Positions 35,496 to 44,429 of a stretch of DNA of 64,000 bases are shown here, in pieces; position 1 is the stretch's first letter, and every line of letters starts with the position of its first letter. A program made the translations under genes and the position numbers. Source of the stretch: an uncultured Chloroflexales bacterium (lineage in GTDB: Bacteria > Chloroflexota > Chloroflexia > Chloroflexales > Chloroflexaceae); assembly GCA_937918935.1 (NCBI GenBank), contig CAKZSI010000032.1, positions 1 through 64,000 on the forward strand. The letters are read 5' to 3'. The notes under the pieces are model-generated. The model was not told where the DNA came from. It saw nothing but the letters and a program-made list of their open reading frames with translations, and did not search any database.

Positions 35496-36356
35496 GTGAT
35501 CGAACCAACCGCCACAACTGACCTGGAAACCCTCGAGCGGGCGATTGATCCCTGGCTGCGCCACATGGCCTGGCGACGCGATTTCGACCGCTGGCGCGAG
35601 CGGCGCATCAACCAGGAGCGTTACCAGGACGAGCGCCTGGCTATGCTCGTCCAGGTCGCCGGTCTGCTCGAAGGGCTGCGCCTGCTCGACCTGGGGGCGG
35701 GTATGGGCGGCTTCGCCGTGGCGGCGGCGCTGCGGGGCGCGGAGGTGACGGCCTGCGAGTACAACCCGGCCTACTGCCGCATCATCGAGCTGCGCGCGGC
35801 GCGCCACGGGCTGCGGCTGCCGGTGGTCAATGCCGCGGGCGAGGCCCTGCCCCTGCCCGATGCCTCGTTTGACGCGCTGACGGCCTGGGATGTGCTGGAG
35901 CATGTGCGTGACCCGCGGGCGGTGCTGGGGGAGATGCGGCGGGTGTTGCGGCCCGGCGGCCACGCCCTTATCACCGCGATCAACCGGCGGGCCTGGGTGG
36001 ACCCCCACTACCACATCCGAGGCGTCAACTGGCTGCCCCGCTCGCTGGCCGAGGCGATCATCGCCGCGCGGGGGCGCAGCAAGGCCGGGGCGGCCTTCCG
36101 CGATATGCAGCGCCTTAGCGAGATGCACTACTTTCACTACCCCGAACTGGTGCGGCTCTGCGAGACGTTCGGCTTCCGCGTGCGCGATCTGCGTGAGGAG
36201 CAGTTGCGCGCCGGGCGCCTGGCGAGCCGCAGGGCCAGCCGGCGGGCCGTGCGCGCCCTGCTGCGGCGCGCGGGTCTGGAGGAGGCGGCCTACCGCGCCC
36301 AGCGCCGCTGGTACGTGGGGATGTTCGAACTGGCGTTGACCAGGGTGAGCGCATGA
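35496..36356 (+). CDS. Class I SAM-dependent methyltransferase
   Basis: 286 residues from a GTG. Motif I is LLDLGAGMGGFAVAAALRGAEVTACEYNP, motif II region FDALTAWDVLEHVRDP, and the post-motif LRPGGHALITAIN. The downstream YFHYPELVRLCETFGFRVRDL and the basic tail are common in methyltransferase domain 11/23 proteins acting on sugars or lipids. The stop overlaps the next gene (ATGA at 36353-36356), so translation is coupled to the GT-C protein, and its substrate is probably an intermediate of the same glycan. Confidence 0.85.
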   Translation: MIEPTATTDLETLERAIDPWLRHMAWRRDFDRWRERRINQERYQDERLAMLVQVAGLLEGLRLLDLGAGMGGFAVAAALRGAEVTACEYNPAYCRIIELRAARHGLRLPVVNAAGEALPLPDASFDALTAWDVLEHVRDPRAVLGEMRRVLRPGGHALITAINRRAWVDPHYHIRGVNWLPRSLAEAIIAARGRSKAGAAFRDMQRLSEMHYFHYPELVRLCETFGFRVRDLREEQLRAGRLASRRASRRAVRALLRRAGLEEAAYRAQRRWYVGMFELALTRVSA

Positions 36357-38446
36357 ACCACGCCGGACGGCTGGCGCTGACGCTGCGGGCGCTCGGGTCG
36401 GTCTGGCTGGCGGCGACCCTGGGCTACCTGGGCCTTAGCCTGTTCGTCCTGGCCCCGGTGTTGCCGGTCTTCGCGTCGGCCATCCCCGGCGGCCCCGTCG
36501 CCAATGTGGACGGCTGGCAGAATGTCTGGAACCTGTGGTGGTTCCACCGGGCCGTGACCGCGGGCCAGAACCCTTTCTTCACCGATCTGCTCTTCCATCC
36601 CACTGGCGTCACGCTGGCGACGCAGACCTTTAACAGCAGCAACGGCCTGCTGGCGCTGCCCATCACGGCCCTCTTCGGCCCCATTGCCGGCTACAATGCC
36701 GCCGTACTGCTCTCCTTCGTCCTGGCCGGGGTGGGGGGCTTCGCCCTGACGCTCCACGTGACCCGGCAGCCGGTGGCCGCCTTCGTCGCCGGGTGCATCT
36801 TCGCCTTCGCGCCGTTCCATATGACCAAGGTCTGGGACGGGCAACTGGAACTGGCGGCGGTGCAGTGGCTGCCGCTGTACGCGCTGTTCCTGCTCCGCGC
36901 CGCCGCGCCGGAGGGCGCCTGGCGCGACGTAGTGCTGGCCGGGGCCTCGCTCGCGCTGATCGGCTATACGAGCTGGTACTACTTCTTCTTCGCCGGGATC
37001 GCCAGCCTGTTCATGGCCGCGCTCTGGCTGCCCCATCGCGCCGGGCCGCGGGCGCTGGGCGGGGCGGCGCTGCGCCTGGCGGCGGCAGCCGGCCTGGCGG
37101 CGCTGCTGCTGGCTCCGCTCCTCCCGCCCCTGCTGCGCGGGGCGCTGGGCCAGAGCGATCCCGCTCCGGGGATGGCCCTGCTCGCCGACCGCTCGGCGAA
37201 CCTGCTGGACTTCTGGCTGCCCAGTAACCTGCACCCCCTCTGGGGCGAAGCCGCGCAGGTCCTGGGCGAGGGCTGGCACCCCTACATCGCCGCCTGGAAC
37301 GTGGCCCTGGGCCTCACCCCGCTGCTGCTGGCCCTGGCGGCTCTGTGCCTCGACCCCGGTGCAGCCTGGCGCTGGGTGGCGCTGGGGGTCGCGGCGGGAG
37401 TGCTGGCCCTCGGCCCCACGTTGCAGATCGGCCCCTGGCGCACCGGCATCCCCCTTCCCTACGCCGCGCTGGCGGCACTGCCCGGCGGCAACCTGGCCCA
37501 CCGCCCGAGCCACTTTGTGGTCATCAGCGTGGTGGCCCTGGCTGTGCTCTCCGGTCTGGGCTTACGGGCGCTTATGGACCGCGCTGGCCCCGGATGGCGC
37601 GCCTGGCTGCCCCTCGTCACCCTGCTGGCCATCGGGCTGGAGTTCCTGCCCCCGCGCTGGCCGTTATGGTCGCCGGTGGTCCATCCCTACTACGCGACGC
37701 TGGCCAGCGCACCCGGCGCCCTGCTGGTGCTGCCGCCGCCCATGGAAGACAGCCAGGCCCTGCTGGCTCAGATGCGCCACCAGCGCCCCATCCTGGGCGG
37801 GTTCCTCGCCCGGACGCCGCCCTACGATCCGCCTTACGCCCCCGGCGTGCGCGAGTTGTGGGCGCCACGGGCGGACCAGCCGCTCCTTACCGCTACCCTC
37901 GAGGAGGGACGGGCGGTCCTGCGTTACTATGGCATCAGCCACATCGTAGTAGAGCGGTCGCGCCTGGAGGCCGGGGCGGAGCGCGCACTGGAGGTCGTGA
38001 TCGTCGAACTGCTCCCTGATGCCAGCCCGGAGTATGCCGACGAGACGCTCAGGGTGTACGCGACCCCCGACGGGCCGGTCCTGCCGTTCGCCTTCATCCG
38101 CTCCGGCTGGTACCCGCCGGAGCGCGAGGGCGACCGCGTGTGGAGCTGGATGGCCGGCACGGGAGAGATCATCCTGGTCAATCCCACCGCCGCGCCCCTG
38201 CCGGTGACGCTCGACTTCAGTGTGGCAAGCTACCGGCGCCCGCGGGAACTGGCGCTGGATCTGGACGGGGCGTCCCTCGTCCGTGTGACTGTTCGGCCCG
38301 CCGAGATGCGGATGGCGCTGCGCCTGCTGGTCCTGCCCGGCGCCCACCGGATGACCGCCCGCGCTCCCGTTGAGCCGGAAGCCGCCTCCTCGGCCCGGCC
38401 GATCAGCGTCGTCTTCAGCGCCCTCGATGCGCGCTGGGGAAAGTGA
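36353..38446 (+). CDS. GT-C-like membrane protein, WNxWW family (paralogue C)
   Basis: 697 residues. A first span (about 20-40) leads into the loop NVDGWQNVWNLWWFHRAVTAGQNPFFTDLLFHPTGVTLATQTF, then about ten spans including FAPFHMTKVWDGQLELAAVQWLPLYALFLL, a segment shared by the family. The C-terminal beta domain (RSGWYPPEREGDRVWSWMAGTGEIILVNP) starts near residue 585. It starts in a 4 nt overlap with the methyltransferase gene. Same family as 13060, 32783 and 44817. Likely a lipid-linked sugar transferase; catalytic residues not proven. Confidence 0.75.
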   Translation: MNHAGRLALTLRALGSVWLAATLGYLGLSLFVLAPVLPVFASAIPGGPVANVDGWQNVWNLWWFHRAVTAGQNPFFTDLLFHPTGVTLATQTFNSSNGLLALPITALFGPIAGYNAAVLLSFVLAGVGGFALTLHVTRQPVAAFVAGCIFAFAPFHMTKVWDGQLELAAVQWLPLYALFLLRAAAPEGAWRDVVLAGASLALIGYTSWYYFFFAGIASLFMAALWLPHRAGPRALGGAALRLAAAAGLAALLLAPLLPPLLRGALGQSDPAPGMALLADRSANLLDFWLPSNLHPLWGEAAQVLGEGWHPYIAAWNVALGLTPLLLALAALCLDPGAAWRWVALGVAAGVLALGPTLQIGPWRTGIPLPYAALAALPGGNLAHRPSHFVVISVVALAVLSGLGLRALMDRAGPGWRAWLPLVTLLAIGLEFLPPRWPLWSPVVHPYYATLASAPGALLVLPPPMEDSQALLAQMRHQRPILGGFLARTPPYDPPYAPGVRELWAPRADQPLLTATLEEGRAVLRYYGISHIVVERSRLEAGAERALEVVIVELLPDASPEYADETLRVYATPDGPVLPFAFIRSGWYPPEREGDRVWSWMAGTGEIILVNPTAAPLPVTLDFSVASYRRPRELALDLDGASLVRVTVRPAEMRMALRLLVLPGAHRMTARAPVEPEAASSARPISVVFSALDARWGK

Positions 38447-38450
38447 TACG

Positions 38451-38683
38451 ATTCTGGATTCTGGGTTTTGGGTTGCCGTATACGGCGTCCGGGTAGGTAG
38501 TCTGTGAACGGAGTTTCCTTGCCTTTCTGCCCCCCTCCCAGCCTCCCCCCGTTGGGGGGAGGAGCGGGGCTTCCTCTCCCCGCGGGAGAGGGGTTGGGGA
38601 GAGGGCGGAGTTACCGAAAAACTGGTTCACAGACTAGTAAGCCCTGGCGATGATGCGCACACAGTCTATGCAGCAGGAATCGG
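38451..38683 (+). repeat. ATTTTGGATT-type dispersed repeat, copy B, split by the MITE-like element
   Basis: Left part 38451-38499 (ATTCTGGATT... TTGGGTTGCCGTA) and right part 38637-38683 (CTGGCGATGATGCGC...GGAATCGG) together match copies A and C. The 135 bp MITE-like element sits in the middle, flanked by TA. Confidence 0.65.
38500..38634. mobile_element. MITE-like element, copy 2
   Basis: 135 bp with perfect 10 bp inverted ends GTCTGTGAAC and GTTCACAGAC, flanked on both sides by TA (38498-38499 and 38635-38636), the target duplication of Tc1/mariner and IS630 transposition. The interior has CCTCCCCCC/GGGGGGAGG and CTCTCCCC/GGGGAGAG hairpins. No coding capacity. Confidence 0.7.
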
Positions 38684-38694
38684 TGTAAGCGGTC

Positions 38695-40344
38695 ATGTCT
38701 TCGACCGGGGCCAGGAAGCCCTCGCTCGCTGCCCAGGTCTCGAAGGCCGTGGTCTGGAACACGGTCTTCGTGCCGCTGCGTCTGGCCGCCGAGGCGCTGG
38801 CCACCATCGTCAAGCTCAATTTTCTCACCCAGGCCGGTTATGGCCTGCTGGCGCTGATCAGCGGCGCCAACAATGGCCTGGGTACGGTGGTGGACCTGGG
38901 CACGGCGCGGGCGCTGCCGAAGTACATTCCCGAGGTCAGTCGCTTTGGCGGCCCGCGGGCGGTGCTACGCCTGCTTACCGCCGTCTTCGCCCTGCAAATG
39001 GGCGTGCTCATCGTGCTCGTCGCCGGCCTGGCGACCCTGTACCGCGAACCCTACCTGGACGCGCTGCGCCGGCGGGTCCTGGAGGATCCGCAACTCGGCC
39101 CCGCCGACCAGGCCGGGCTGCTCGGGCTGCTGGGCAACTTCGGCTGGCTGGTGATCGGGGCAATCGTGGCTCTGCTCTTTCTGGGCGTATGTTACGACAT
39201 GTTCATGGCCTACCTGAACAGCTTCTTCAAGCAGCGGGCCTGGAACAGCATCGCCCTGGCCGCCGGGCTGCTGCCGCAACTGCTCAGTGTGGCCGCCATT
39301 CTGCTTCTGCCCGATGTGTGGGACATCCTGGGCGTGCTGGTGGCCTCGGTGCTGGCCCCGGCCATCGCCGTGGCCGTGGCAGGGTGGCAGGTGGCGCGCC
39401 TGTGGCTGGAACAGCGGAGCTGGGCGCCGGAAACGCCCGCGCTTCCACCTGGCGCGCCGTGGCTGCCGCCGGGCTTCGTGCCCTACACCGGGGTTTCGTT
39501 CCTGATGACGCTGACTGACTTTCTGGCCAGTGCGTCGTTCGCGATCTACCTGGCGGGCGGGGTGAGCGATGCGGCGGTGCTGACGGCGGGTGCGGCGCTG
39601 GCACGGATGGCCCTGGGCTACCTCTACACGCCGATGGTGGGGGTGCAGGTGCCCCTGTTCACGCGGGTGCGGCAGGGGGAAGGCGGCACACTCAACGGGG
39701 CCTACCAGTCGCTGGTGCGGCTGCAACTGCTGCTGTTCGTGCCCGGCGGGGTCGGGCTGATGTTGCTGGCCGAACCGGCCCTGGTGGTGGTGGGGCCGCA
39801 GTACCTGGCGGCTGCGGCGATTGTGTGGGTGCTGGTTCCCTGCCTGTTCCTCGAGTCGCTGCTCACCACCGCCCACAACGCCCTGATCGTTTACGAGCGC
39901 CTGGGCATCATCATCGTCTCGCGGCTGATCATCCTGCTGGTGGTGGCGCCGCTGGCCTGGCTGCTGCCGCCGCGCCTCGGCCTGGTGGGGGTGGCCCTCG
40001 CCTTCGGGCTGGCGCGGGTGGCCGCCGGACTGTGGGTGACGGGGAATGGCATGCGCCTGCTGGGCCTGCGCTGGCCCTGGCGCTTCACCGGGCGGGTGCT
40101 GGCGGCCTCGGCGCTCATGGCCCTGGCGCTGCTGGGCCTGCGGGTCCTGCTGCCGCCGCTGCCCGAGGTGGTCACCCTGGCCGACCGGCTGCGCGAGGCG
40201 GTCTGGCTGCTGGGCCTGGCCCTGGCGGGCGCGGTGACCTTTTTCGTCGCCCTGCGCCTGTTCGGCGGCCTGGAGGAGCAGGACCGCGCCCAGATCGCCC
40301 GCCTGCGCCTGCCGCTGAAACGCTGGTGGCTGAGGGTGTTGTAA
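38695..40344 (+). CDS. Wzx/MATE-like polysaccharide flippase
   Basis: 549 residues with about 14 predicted membrane spans in two similar halves, the layout of the MOP superfamily (Wzx/RfbX). The first spans include VWNTVFVPLRLAAEALATIVKLNFLTQAGYGLLALISGANNGLGTVVDLGTARALPKYIPE, the usual opening of polysaccharide biosynthesis proteins, where a charged Arg/Lys precedes the membrane. It would flip a lipid-linked glycan across the membrane for the neighbouring GT-C enzymes. The ATG has only a weak upstream site. Stands between a GT-C gene and a GT4 gene. Confidence 0.82.
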   Translation: MSSTGARKPSLAAQVSKAVVWNTVFVPLRLAAEALATIVKLNFLTQAGYGLLALISGANNGLGTVVDLGTARALPKYIPEVSRFGGPRAVLRLLTAVFALQMGVLIVLVAGLATLYREPYLDALRRRVLEDPQLGPADQAGLLGLLGNFGWLVIGAIVALLFLGVCYDMFMAYLNSFFKQRAWNSIALAAGLLPQLLSVAAILLLPDVWDILGVLVASVLAPAIAVAVAGWQVARLWLEQRSWAPETPALPPGAPWLPPGFVPYTGVSFLMTLTDFLASASFAIYLAGGVSDAAVLTAGAALARMALGYLYTPMVGVQVPLFTRVRQGEGGTLNGAYQSLVRLQLLLFVPGGVGLMLLAEPALVVVGPQYLAAAAIVWVLVPCLFLESLLTTAHNALIVYERLGIIIVSRLIILLVVAPLAWLLPPRLGLVGVALAFGLARVAAGLWVTGNGMRLLGLRWPWRFTGRVLAASALMALALLGLRVLLPPLPEVVTLADRLREAVWLLGLALAGAVTFFVALRLFGGLEEQDRAQIARLRLPLKRWWLRVL

Positions 40345-40394
40345 GATCCCAGACATAGGAGGGTCCGGCAGGGTTTCGCCCTCCCAGTGAAACC

Positions 40395-40414
40395 ATTGTT
40401 ATTGTTATTGTTAT
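40395..40414 (+). repeat. Hexanucleotide TTATTG microsatellite at the ribosome binding site
   Basis: Three copies of a TTATTG-like unit run directly into the ATG at 40417, where a ribosome binding site would be expected. None is visible. Confidence 0.6.
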
Positions 40415-40416
40415 CT

Positions 40417-41568
40417 ATGCACATTTGCCTCTACAATCTCACCACGACCACCCGCTACGGCGGCGTCGAGAGCTTCGTGTGGGATCTGGGGCGCGAGCTG
40501 GCCGCCCGGGGACGCCGGGTGACGATTATCGGCGGGGTGGGGCCGCGGCGCGAGCAAGCCCCCGGCGTGCGCGTGCTGACCTTTCCCTTCGTCTCGCGGC
40601 GCTTCTGGCAGGCGTTGCCGCCCCTGCGGCGGGCCTACGCCGAGGCCAAGTTGCTCGAACGGCTCAGCATGGCCGTCGCCGCGCTACCCGAACTGGCCCG
40701 CGGCGGCTATGATGTCATCCACATCCAGAAGCCCTACGACCTGGGGCCGGCGCTCCTGGCCCGGCGCCTTGGCGGGGCCAGGGTGATCCTGGGCAGCCAC
40801 GGTGAAGATTTCTACCCTGGCGACACCCTCCTCGCCTCCCGCGTGGATGCGGCCGTGTCGTGCTCGCGCTTCAACGCCGCGACCGTGGCTCGGCGCTACG
40901 GCTTCACGCCGCAGGTGGTTTTCAACGGGATTGACACCGCTCTCTTCAGCCCTGGCCCGGCCGATCCGGCCTGGCGCGTGGCCGCCGGCGCCGATGTGCG
41001 AACGCCGCTGCTGCTCTTCGTCGGGCGCCTGCAACCCTGGAAAGGCGTCGAGACGGCCATCCGCGCCCTGGCCCACGTACCCGGGGCGCGGCTCGCCATC
41101 GCTGGCGACGGCGAGGACCGCCCGCACCTGGAGTGCCTCGCCGCCGACATGGGTCTGGCGGAGCGGGTGCGCTTCCTGGGGATGGTGGAACGCCAGGTGT
41201 TGCCGCACCTCTACCGAAGCGCCGACCTGCTGGTGGCCACCAGTCACGCCAGCGAGACCTTCGGCATCGCGCTGGTTGAGGCCCAGGCCTGCGGTCTGCC
41301 GGTAGTGGCTTCGCGCTTTGGCGGCTTCCCCGAGGTGGTTGACGAGGGCCGCACGGGTCTGCTCGTTCCCCCGCGCGATGCGCTGGCCCTGGCCGAGGCG
41401 CTGAACACGCTGCTCGCCGACCCGCAGCGCCGCGCCGCCATGGCCGCCGCCGCGCCCGCCTGGGCAGCGCAATTCGCCTGGTCCGCAGTGGCGGATCGTA
41501 TCGAGTCAGTGTACGATGAAGTGGCGCGCGGCGCGGTCCGCTATGGCGAACTGCGAATGCGCGGCTGA
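40417..41568 (+). CDS. GT4-family glycosyltransferase (GT-B fold)
   Basis: 383 residues. The N-terminal half has the glycine-rich acceptor loop TTTTRYGGVESFVWDLGREL, and the C-terminal half has LLFVGRLQPWKGVETAIRAL, LAIAGDGEDRPHLE, VRFLGMV and the E-x7-E region ETFGIALVEAQACGLPVVAS. A retaining GT4 transferase of the kind that builds polysaccharide repeat units in the cytoplasm from nucleotide sugars. A longer frame begins ten codons upstream but is just the microsatellite read-through. Follows the flippase gene by 72 bp. Confidence 0.87.
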   Translation: MHICLYNLTTTTRYGGVESFVWDLGRELAARGRRVTIIGGVGPRREQAPGVRVLTFPFVSRRFWQALPPLRRAYAEAKLLERLSMAVAALPELARGGYDVIHIQKPYDLGPALLARRLGGARVILGSHGEDFYPGDTLLASRVDAAVSCSRFNAATVARRYGFTPQVVFNGIDTALFSPGPADPAWRVAAGADVRTPLLLFVGRLQPWKGVETAIRALAHVPGARLAIAGDGEDRPHLECLAADMGLAERVRFLGMVERQVLPHLYRSADLLVATSHASETFGIALVEAQACGLPVVASRFGGFPEVVDEGRTGLLVPPRDALALAEALNTLLADPQRRAAMAAAAPAWAAQFAWSAVADRIESVYDEVARGAVRYGELRMRG

Positions 41569-41585
41569 ATGGCCTGGAGGACTGT

Positions 41586-41604
41586 GGGGAAACCTGGTTT
41601 CTCT
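41586..41604. repeat. Dispersed palindromic repeat, imperfect copy
   Basis: GGGGAAACCTGGTTTCTCT, 44 bp before the start codon of the SGNH hydrolase gene. Confidence 0.6.
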
Positions 41605-41647
41605 ACACCCCCGCCCTTCCGATTGGTCTCCGGCAAGGAACTCTCCC

Positions 41648-42496
41648 ATGGCGCCGTCACACTTCCGAACGCTCCGTCGGGTCATCTTCGCGGGAACCGT
41701 GACCTTCGTGCTGATCCTGACATTCTGGATGCGCGCCGCGCCGACGCGGGGGCAGGCGCGGTGGCCCGCCTCGATGGCCGCCGCAGGCGACTCGCTGACC
41801 AGCGCGGTGGGTAGCGGGCCGCGCTATTTCGCCGATAATACCGCCTACTCCTGGGCCACCGGCGCCAGCCCGGAGGTCAACAGTCTGGCCCTGCGCCTGG
41901 CTACGCGCAACCCGGCCCTGAGCGGCAACGTTTACAACCTGGCGCGAATCGGCGCGCGTATGGGCGATCTGCCAGGGCAGATGAACACTGTCAACGCCAT
42001 CAACGCCGAGTACGTGGCCGTCCTGGTAGGTGGCAACGACGCCTGCGCGCCCACGGAGGCGGCCATGACGCCGGTGGAAACCTTTCGCCAGCAGTTCGAC
42101 ACCGCCCTGGCCCTTCTGGCCGAAGGCTCACCGGGCGCCCGCATCCTGGTGCTGAGCATCCCCGACCCGACCCGGCTTGTGCCACTGTTCCGCGACAACC
42201 GCTCCGCAGTGGCGATCTGGAAGCTCTTCGACGTCTGCCCCACCGCGCTGGCGCGGCCCCGCTCCGATGCGCCCGAGGACGTGGCGCGACGCGAACGGGT
42301 GCGCCAGCGGGTGGCCGAGTACAACCAGCAGATCGCCGAGGTGTGCGCCCGCTACCCCCAGTGCCGTCACGATGGCGGCGCGGTGTTTGGCATCCGGCTG
42401 GAGACCACGGACATCTCATCTTACGACTACTTCCATCTCTCGGTGCGCGGGCAGGCCCGTCTCGCCGAGGTGGCGTGGGCCGTGGCCGGATTTTAG
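41648..42496 (+). CDS. Exported SGNH/GDSL-family hydrolase
   Basis: 282 residues from the ATG at 41648 (AAGGAA upstream). N-terminal signal or anchor (VIFAGTVTFVLILTFWM), then the four SGNH blocks: AAGDSLTSA (nucleophile Ser49), the Gly in the segment near LARIGARMGDLPGQ, VGGNDAC with the oxyanion Asn, and SSYDYFHLS with Asp and His of the triad. Known members are esterases, lipases or carbohydrate O-deacetylases. Being exported and embedded in a glycan locus, it may remove O-acyl groups from surface polysaccharide; substrate inferred. Confidence 0.82.
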   Translation: MAPSHFRTLRRVIFAGTVTFVLILTFWMRAAPTRGQARWPASMAAAGDSLTSAVGSGPRYFADNTAYSWATGASPEVNSLALRLATRNPALSGNVYNLARIGARMGDLPGQMNTVNAINAEYVAVLVGGNDACAPTEAAMTPVETFRQQFDTALALLAEGSPGARILVLSIPDPTRLVPLFRDNRSAVAIWKLFDVCPTALARPRSDAPEDVARRERVRQRVAEYNQQIAEVCARYPQCRHDGGAVFGIRLETTDISSYDYFHLSVRGQARLAEVAWAVAGF

Positions 42497-42564
42497 CAAC
42501 GATGCTACGCCCCTGCCGCGGCGGAGGGTTCGGGGGGCCGTGCCCTCGCAGGAATAGCCGTTAG

Positions 42565-42657
42565 AGGACAGGCGGGGACAGCGGGTGTCGCTGAACGGGG
42601 CGCGGGCGGGTCAGAGACCCGCCCTACCAGGGTACAGGACAGGCGGGGACAGCGGGT
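42565..42657 (+). repeat. Tandem-spaced direct repeat with internal hairpin
   Basis: AGGACAGGCGGGGACAGCGG occurs at 42565 and again at 42636, 71 bp apart. Between them GGGCGGGTC (42604-42612) and GACCCGCCC (42616-42624) form a perfect 9 bp stem. The 234 bp gap between the SGNH and GT4 genes otherwise holds no gene. Confidence 0.6.
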
Positions 42658-42730
42658 TTCCCGAACCCCTGCCGCGGGGGAGGCTCGGAGGGCTGCGCCC
42701 CTCCGAAAACCTCTTTTCTGAAGAAAACAC

Positions 42731-43966
42731 ATGCGTATTCTTATCGTCAGCACTTACGGTTTCGACCCCGCCTTTCCGAGCCGTCCCGAGCAACTCCAGG
42801 CCCGGGCGCTGGCGGCGCGCGGGCATGCCGTTGTCGCCCATGAGTACCTCGACACCCGCTACCCCGGGCAGTCCCACCGGCACGAATGGTTGCCCGGCGG
42901 CGTGCCGGTGCATCGGGCGGCGACGCCGGGTTTTTTCGCCCCCGAGGCGCTGTTGCGCCTGCTGAGGGCGGATCGGCCCGAGTTGATCCACCTGCACCAC
43001 CTGCGCAACCTGCTCGGCTTCCAGACGGTGCTGGCTGCGCGGCAGCTGGGTATCCCCACCGTGCTCACTGTCCACGGCCTGTTACACGATGGCGACCTGG
43101 TGGCCGATCGTGAGCGGCCCCTGGAAGCGCCGCTGCGTTACCACAATGTGCTCACCACGCCGGGCCGCCTGGCGGCGCGCCTCGCCCGTGGCGCGCACCC
43201 CCGCCGTGCCGTGCGCAACTACCTTATTCACGCCCCCCTGCTCTGGGTTGACCATGTCATAGCCCTGTCGCGCGCCGAGCGGGATCTGCTGGCGCGCCTG
43301 GGGCTTGACCCGCTGCGCATCAGCGTGCTCCCCAACGCGGTTGATCTGCGCGCCTATGAGGGCGAGGCGCCGCCGGTGGGCGCGCGCCCGCCGCTGGTGC
43401 TGTTCATCGGGCAACTGGTGCCGCGCAAGGGCTACGACCTGCTGGCGCTGGCCATGCCCCTGGTGGCGCGGGCCGTGCCGGAGGCGCGCTTCGTCTTCGT
43501 GAGCCACAACCGTGGCGGCGAACCGGAGTTGCGCCGGATCGCCGCGGAGGGCGGCGTAGCCGAGCGGCTGGGGATCGTGGGGCCGGTGAGCGAAGCAGAG
43601 AAGATCGGCCTGCTGCGCGAGGCCGCGGTGATGGCCGCGCCGAGCCGCTACGAAGGCTTCGGCATCCCCCTGATCGAGGCCCTGGCCGCCGGCGCGCCGG
43701 TGGTAACCACCGATGTGGTCGCCGGTAACGAGATTATCGCCCACGAGCGCACCGGTCTGCTGACACCGTATGGCGATGTCGAGGCGCTGGCAGCGGCGAT
43801 TATCCGCCTGCTGCGCGACCGCGCCCTCGGCGCGCGCCTGGCCGCTGCCGGCCGCACCGAAGCCTTTACCCGTTATAGCGCCGAGACCCTGGCCGTCCAT
43901 CTCGAAGCCCTGTACGACCGGCTGGTCGCCCGGCGGGAGTTGCAGCAGGTGGGGGAAGGATGGTAG
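42731..43966 (+). CDS. GT4-family glycosyltransferase (GT-B fold)
   Basis: 411 residues. N-terminal domain with RPEQLQARALAARGHAVVAHEYLDTRYPG, then a LIHLHHLRNLLGFQTVLAARQLGIPTVLTVHG segment typical of GT4 acceptor domains. The C-terminal domain has PLVLFIGQLVPRKGYDLLALAMPLVARAVPEARFVFVSHN and EGFGIPLIEALAAGAPVVTTDVVAGNEII as the E-x7-E donor site. A cytosolic transferase for the surface glycan. The upstream gap holds the 22 bp direct repeats. Only a weak site (GAAGAA) precedes the ATG. Ends 103 bp before the MNT/HEPN pair. Confidence 0.86.
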   Translation: MRILIVSTYGFDPAFPSRPEQLQARALAARGHAVVAHEYLDTRYPGQSHRHEWLPGGVPVHRAATPGFFAPEALLRLLRADRPELIHLHHLRNLLGFQTVLAARQLGIPTVLTVHGLLHDGDLVADRERPLEAPLRYHNVLTTPGRLAARLARGAHPRRAVRNYLIHAPLLWVDHVIALSRAERDLLARLGLDPLRISVLPNAVDLRAYEGEAPPVGARPPLVLFIGQLVPRKGYDLLALAMPLVARAVPEARFVFVSHNRGGEPELRRIAAEGGVAERLGIVGPVSEAEKIGLLREAAVMAAPSRYEGFGIPLIEALAAGAPVVTTDVVAGNEIIAHERTGLLTPYGDVEALAAAIIRLLRDRALGARLAAAGRTEAFTRYSAETLAVHLEALYDRLVARRELQQVGEGW

Positions 43967-43997
43967 TGCAACCCTCCGGGTTGCGGAAAGGCAAACC

Positions 43998-44039
43998 CTT
44001 TGTTGGAATGTGCGACAAAGCTCCACAAAGGTCTATAAT
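43998..44039 (+). promoter_or_regulatory. Candidate MNT/HEPN promoter with operator-like inverted repeat
   Basis: TATAAT at 44034-44039 lies 30 nt before the ATG at 44070. The inverted repeat CTTTGT (43998-44003) / ACAAAG (44015-44020) covers the -35 region, which suits autorepression of a toxin-antitoxin operon. The -35 itself is poor. Confidence 0.45.
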
Positions 44040-44069
44040 GGACCAGAAGCTGATTCCGAGGTGCTGCAA

Positions 44070-44429
44070 ATGACCCCCGACATCCCCCTTGCTCTGCCAG
44101 ATGATCCGGTGCTTGCGGAGGTAGTGCGACGCCTTGGCGATGCCTATCAGCCAGAGCAGATCTTTCTCTTTGGATCACGGGCGCGTGGTGATGTGAAACC
44201 AGACAGTGATTATGATGTGATGGTGATTGTAAAAGATAATGCGCCACCCGAGCGCCGTAGCAGCCGCCTGGCATATCAAGCCCTTCGTGGCACCGGAACA
44301 GCCGTAGATGTACTGGTTTGGACGCGGAAAATGTTTGATGAACGTCTCCATCTGCCTGCGTCGCTTCCTGCAACAATTATGCGCGAAGGAAAATTGATCT
44401 ATGCAAGACGATCCGATACTCCTGATTGA
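44070..44429 (+). CDS. mntA: MNT-domain nucleotidyltransferase antitoxin
   Basis: 119 residues: IFLFGSRARGDVKPDSDYDVMVIV contains the GSxxxG motif (35-40) and the catalytic D-x-D (Asp47 and Asp49) of minimal nucleotidyltransferases. Such proteins inactivate the partner HEPN toxin by adenylylating it. GAGG lies 9-10 nt before the ATG; an upstream GTG at 44061 is possible. Overlaps the HEPN gene by 29 nt. The symbol follows the family name only. Confidence 0.85.
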   Translation: MTPDIPLALPDDPVLAEVVRRLGDAYQPEQIFLFGSRARGDVKPDSDYDVMVIVKDNAPPERRSSRLAYQALRGTGTAVDVLVWTRKMFDERLHLPASLPATIMREGKLIYARRSDTPD

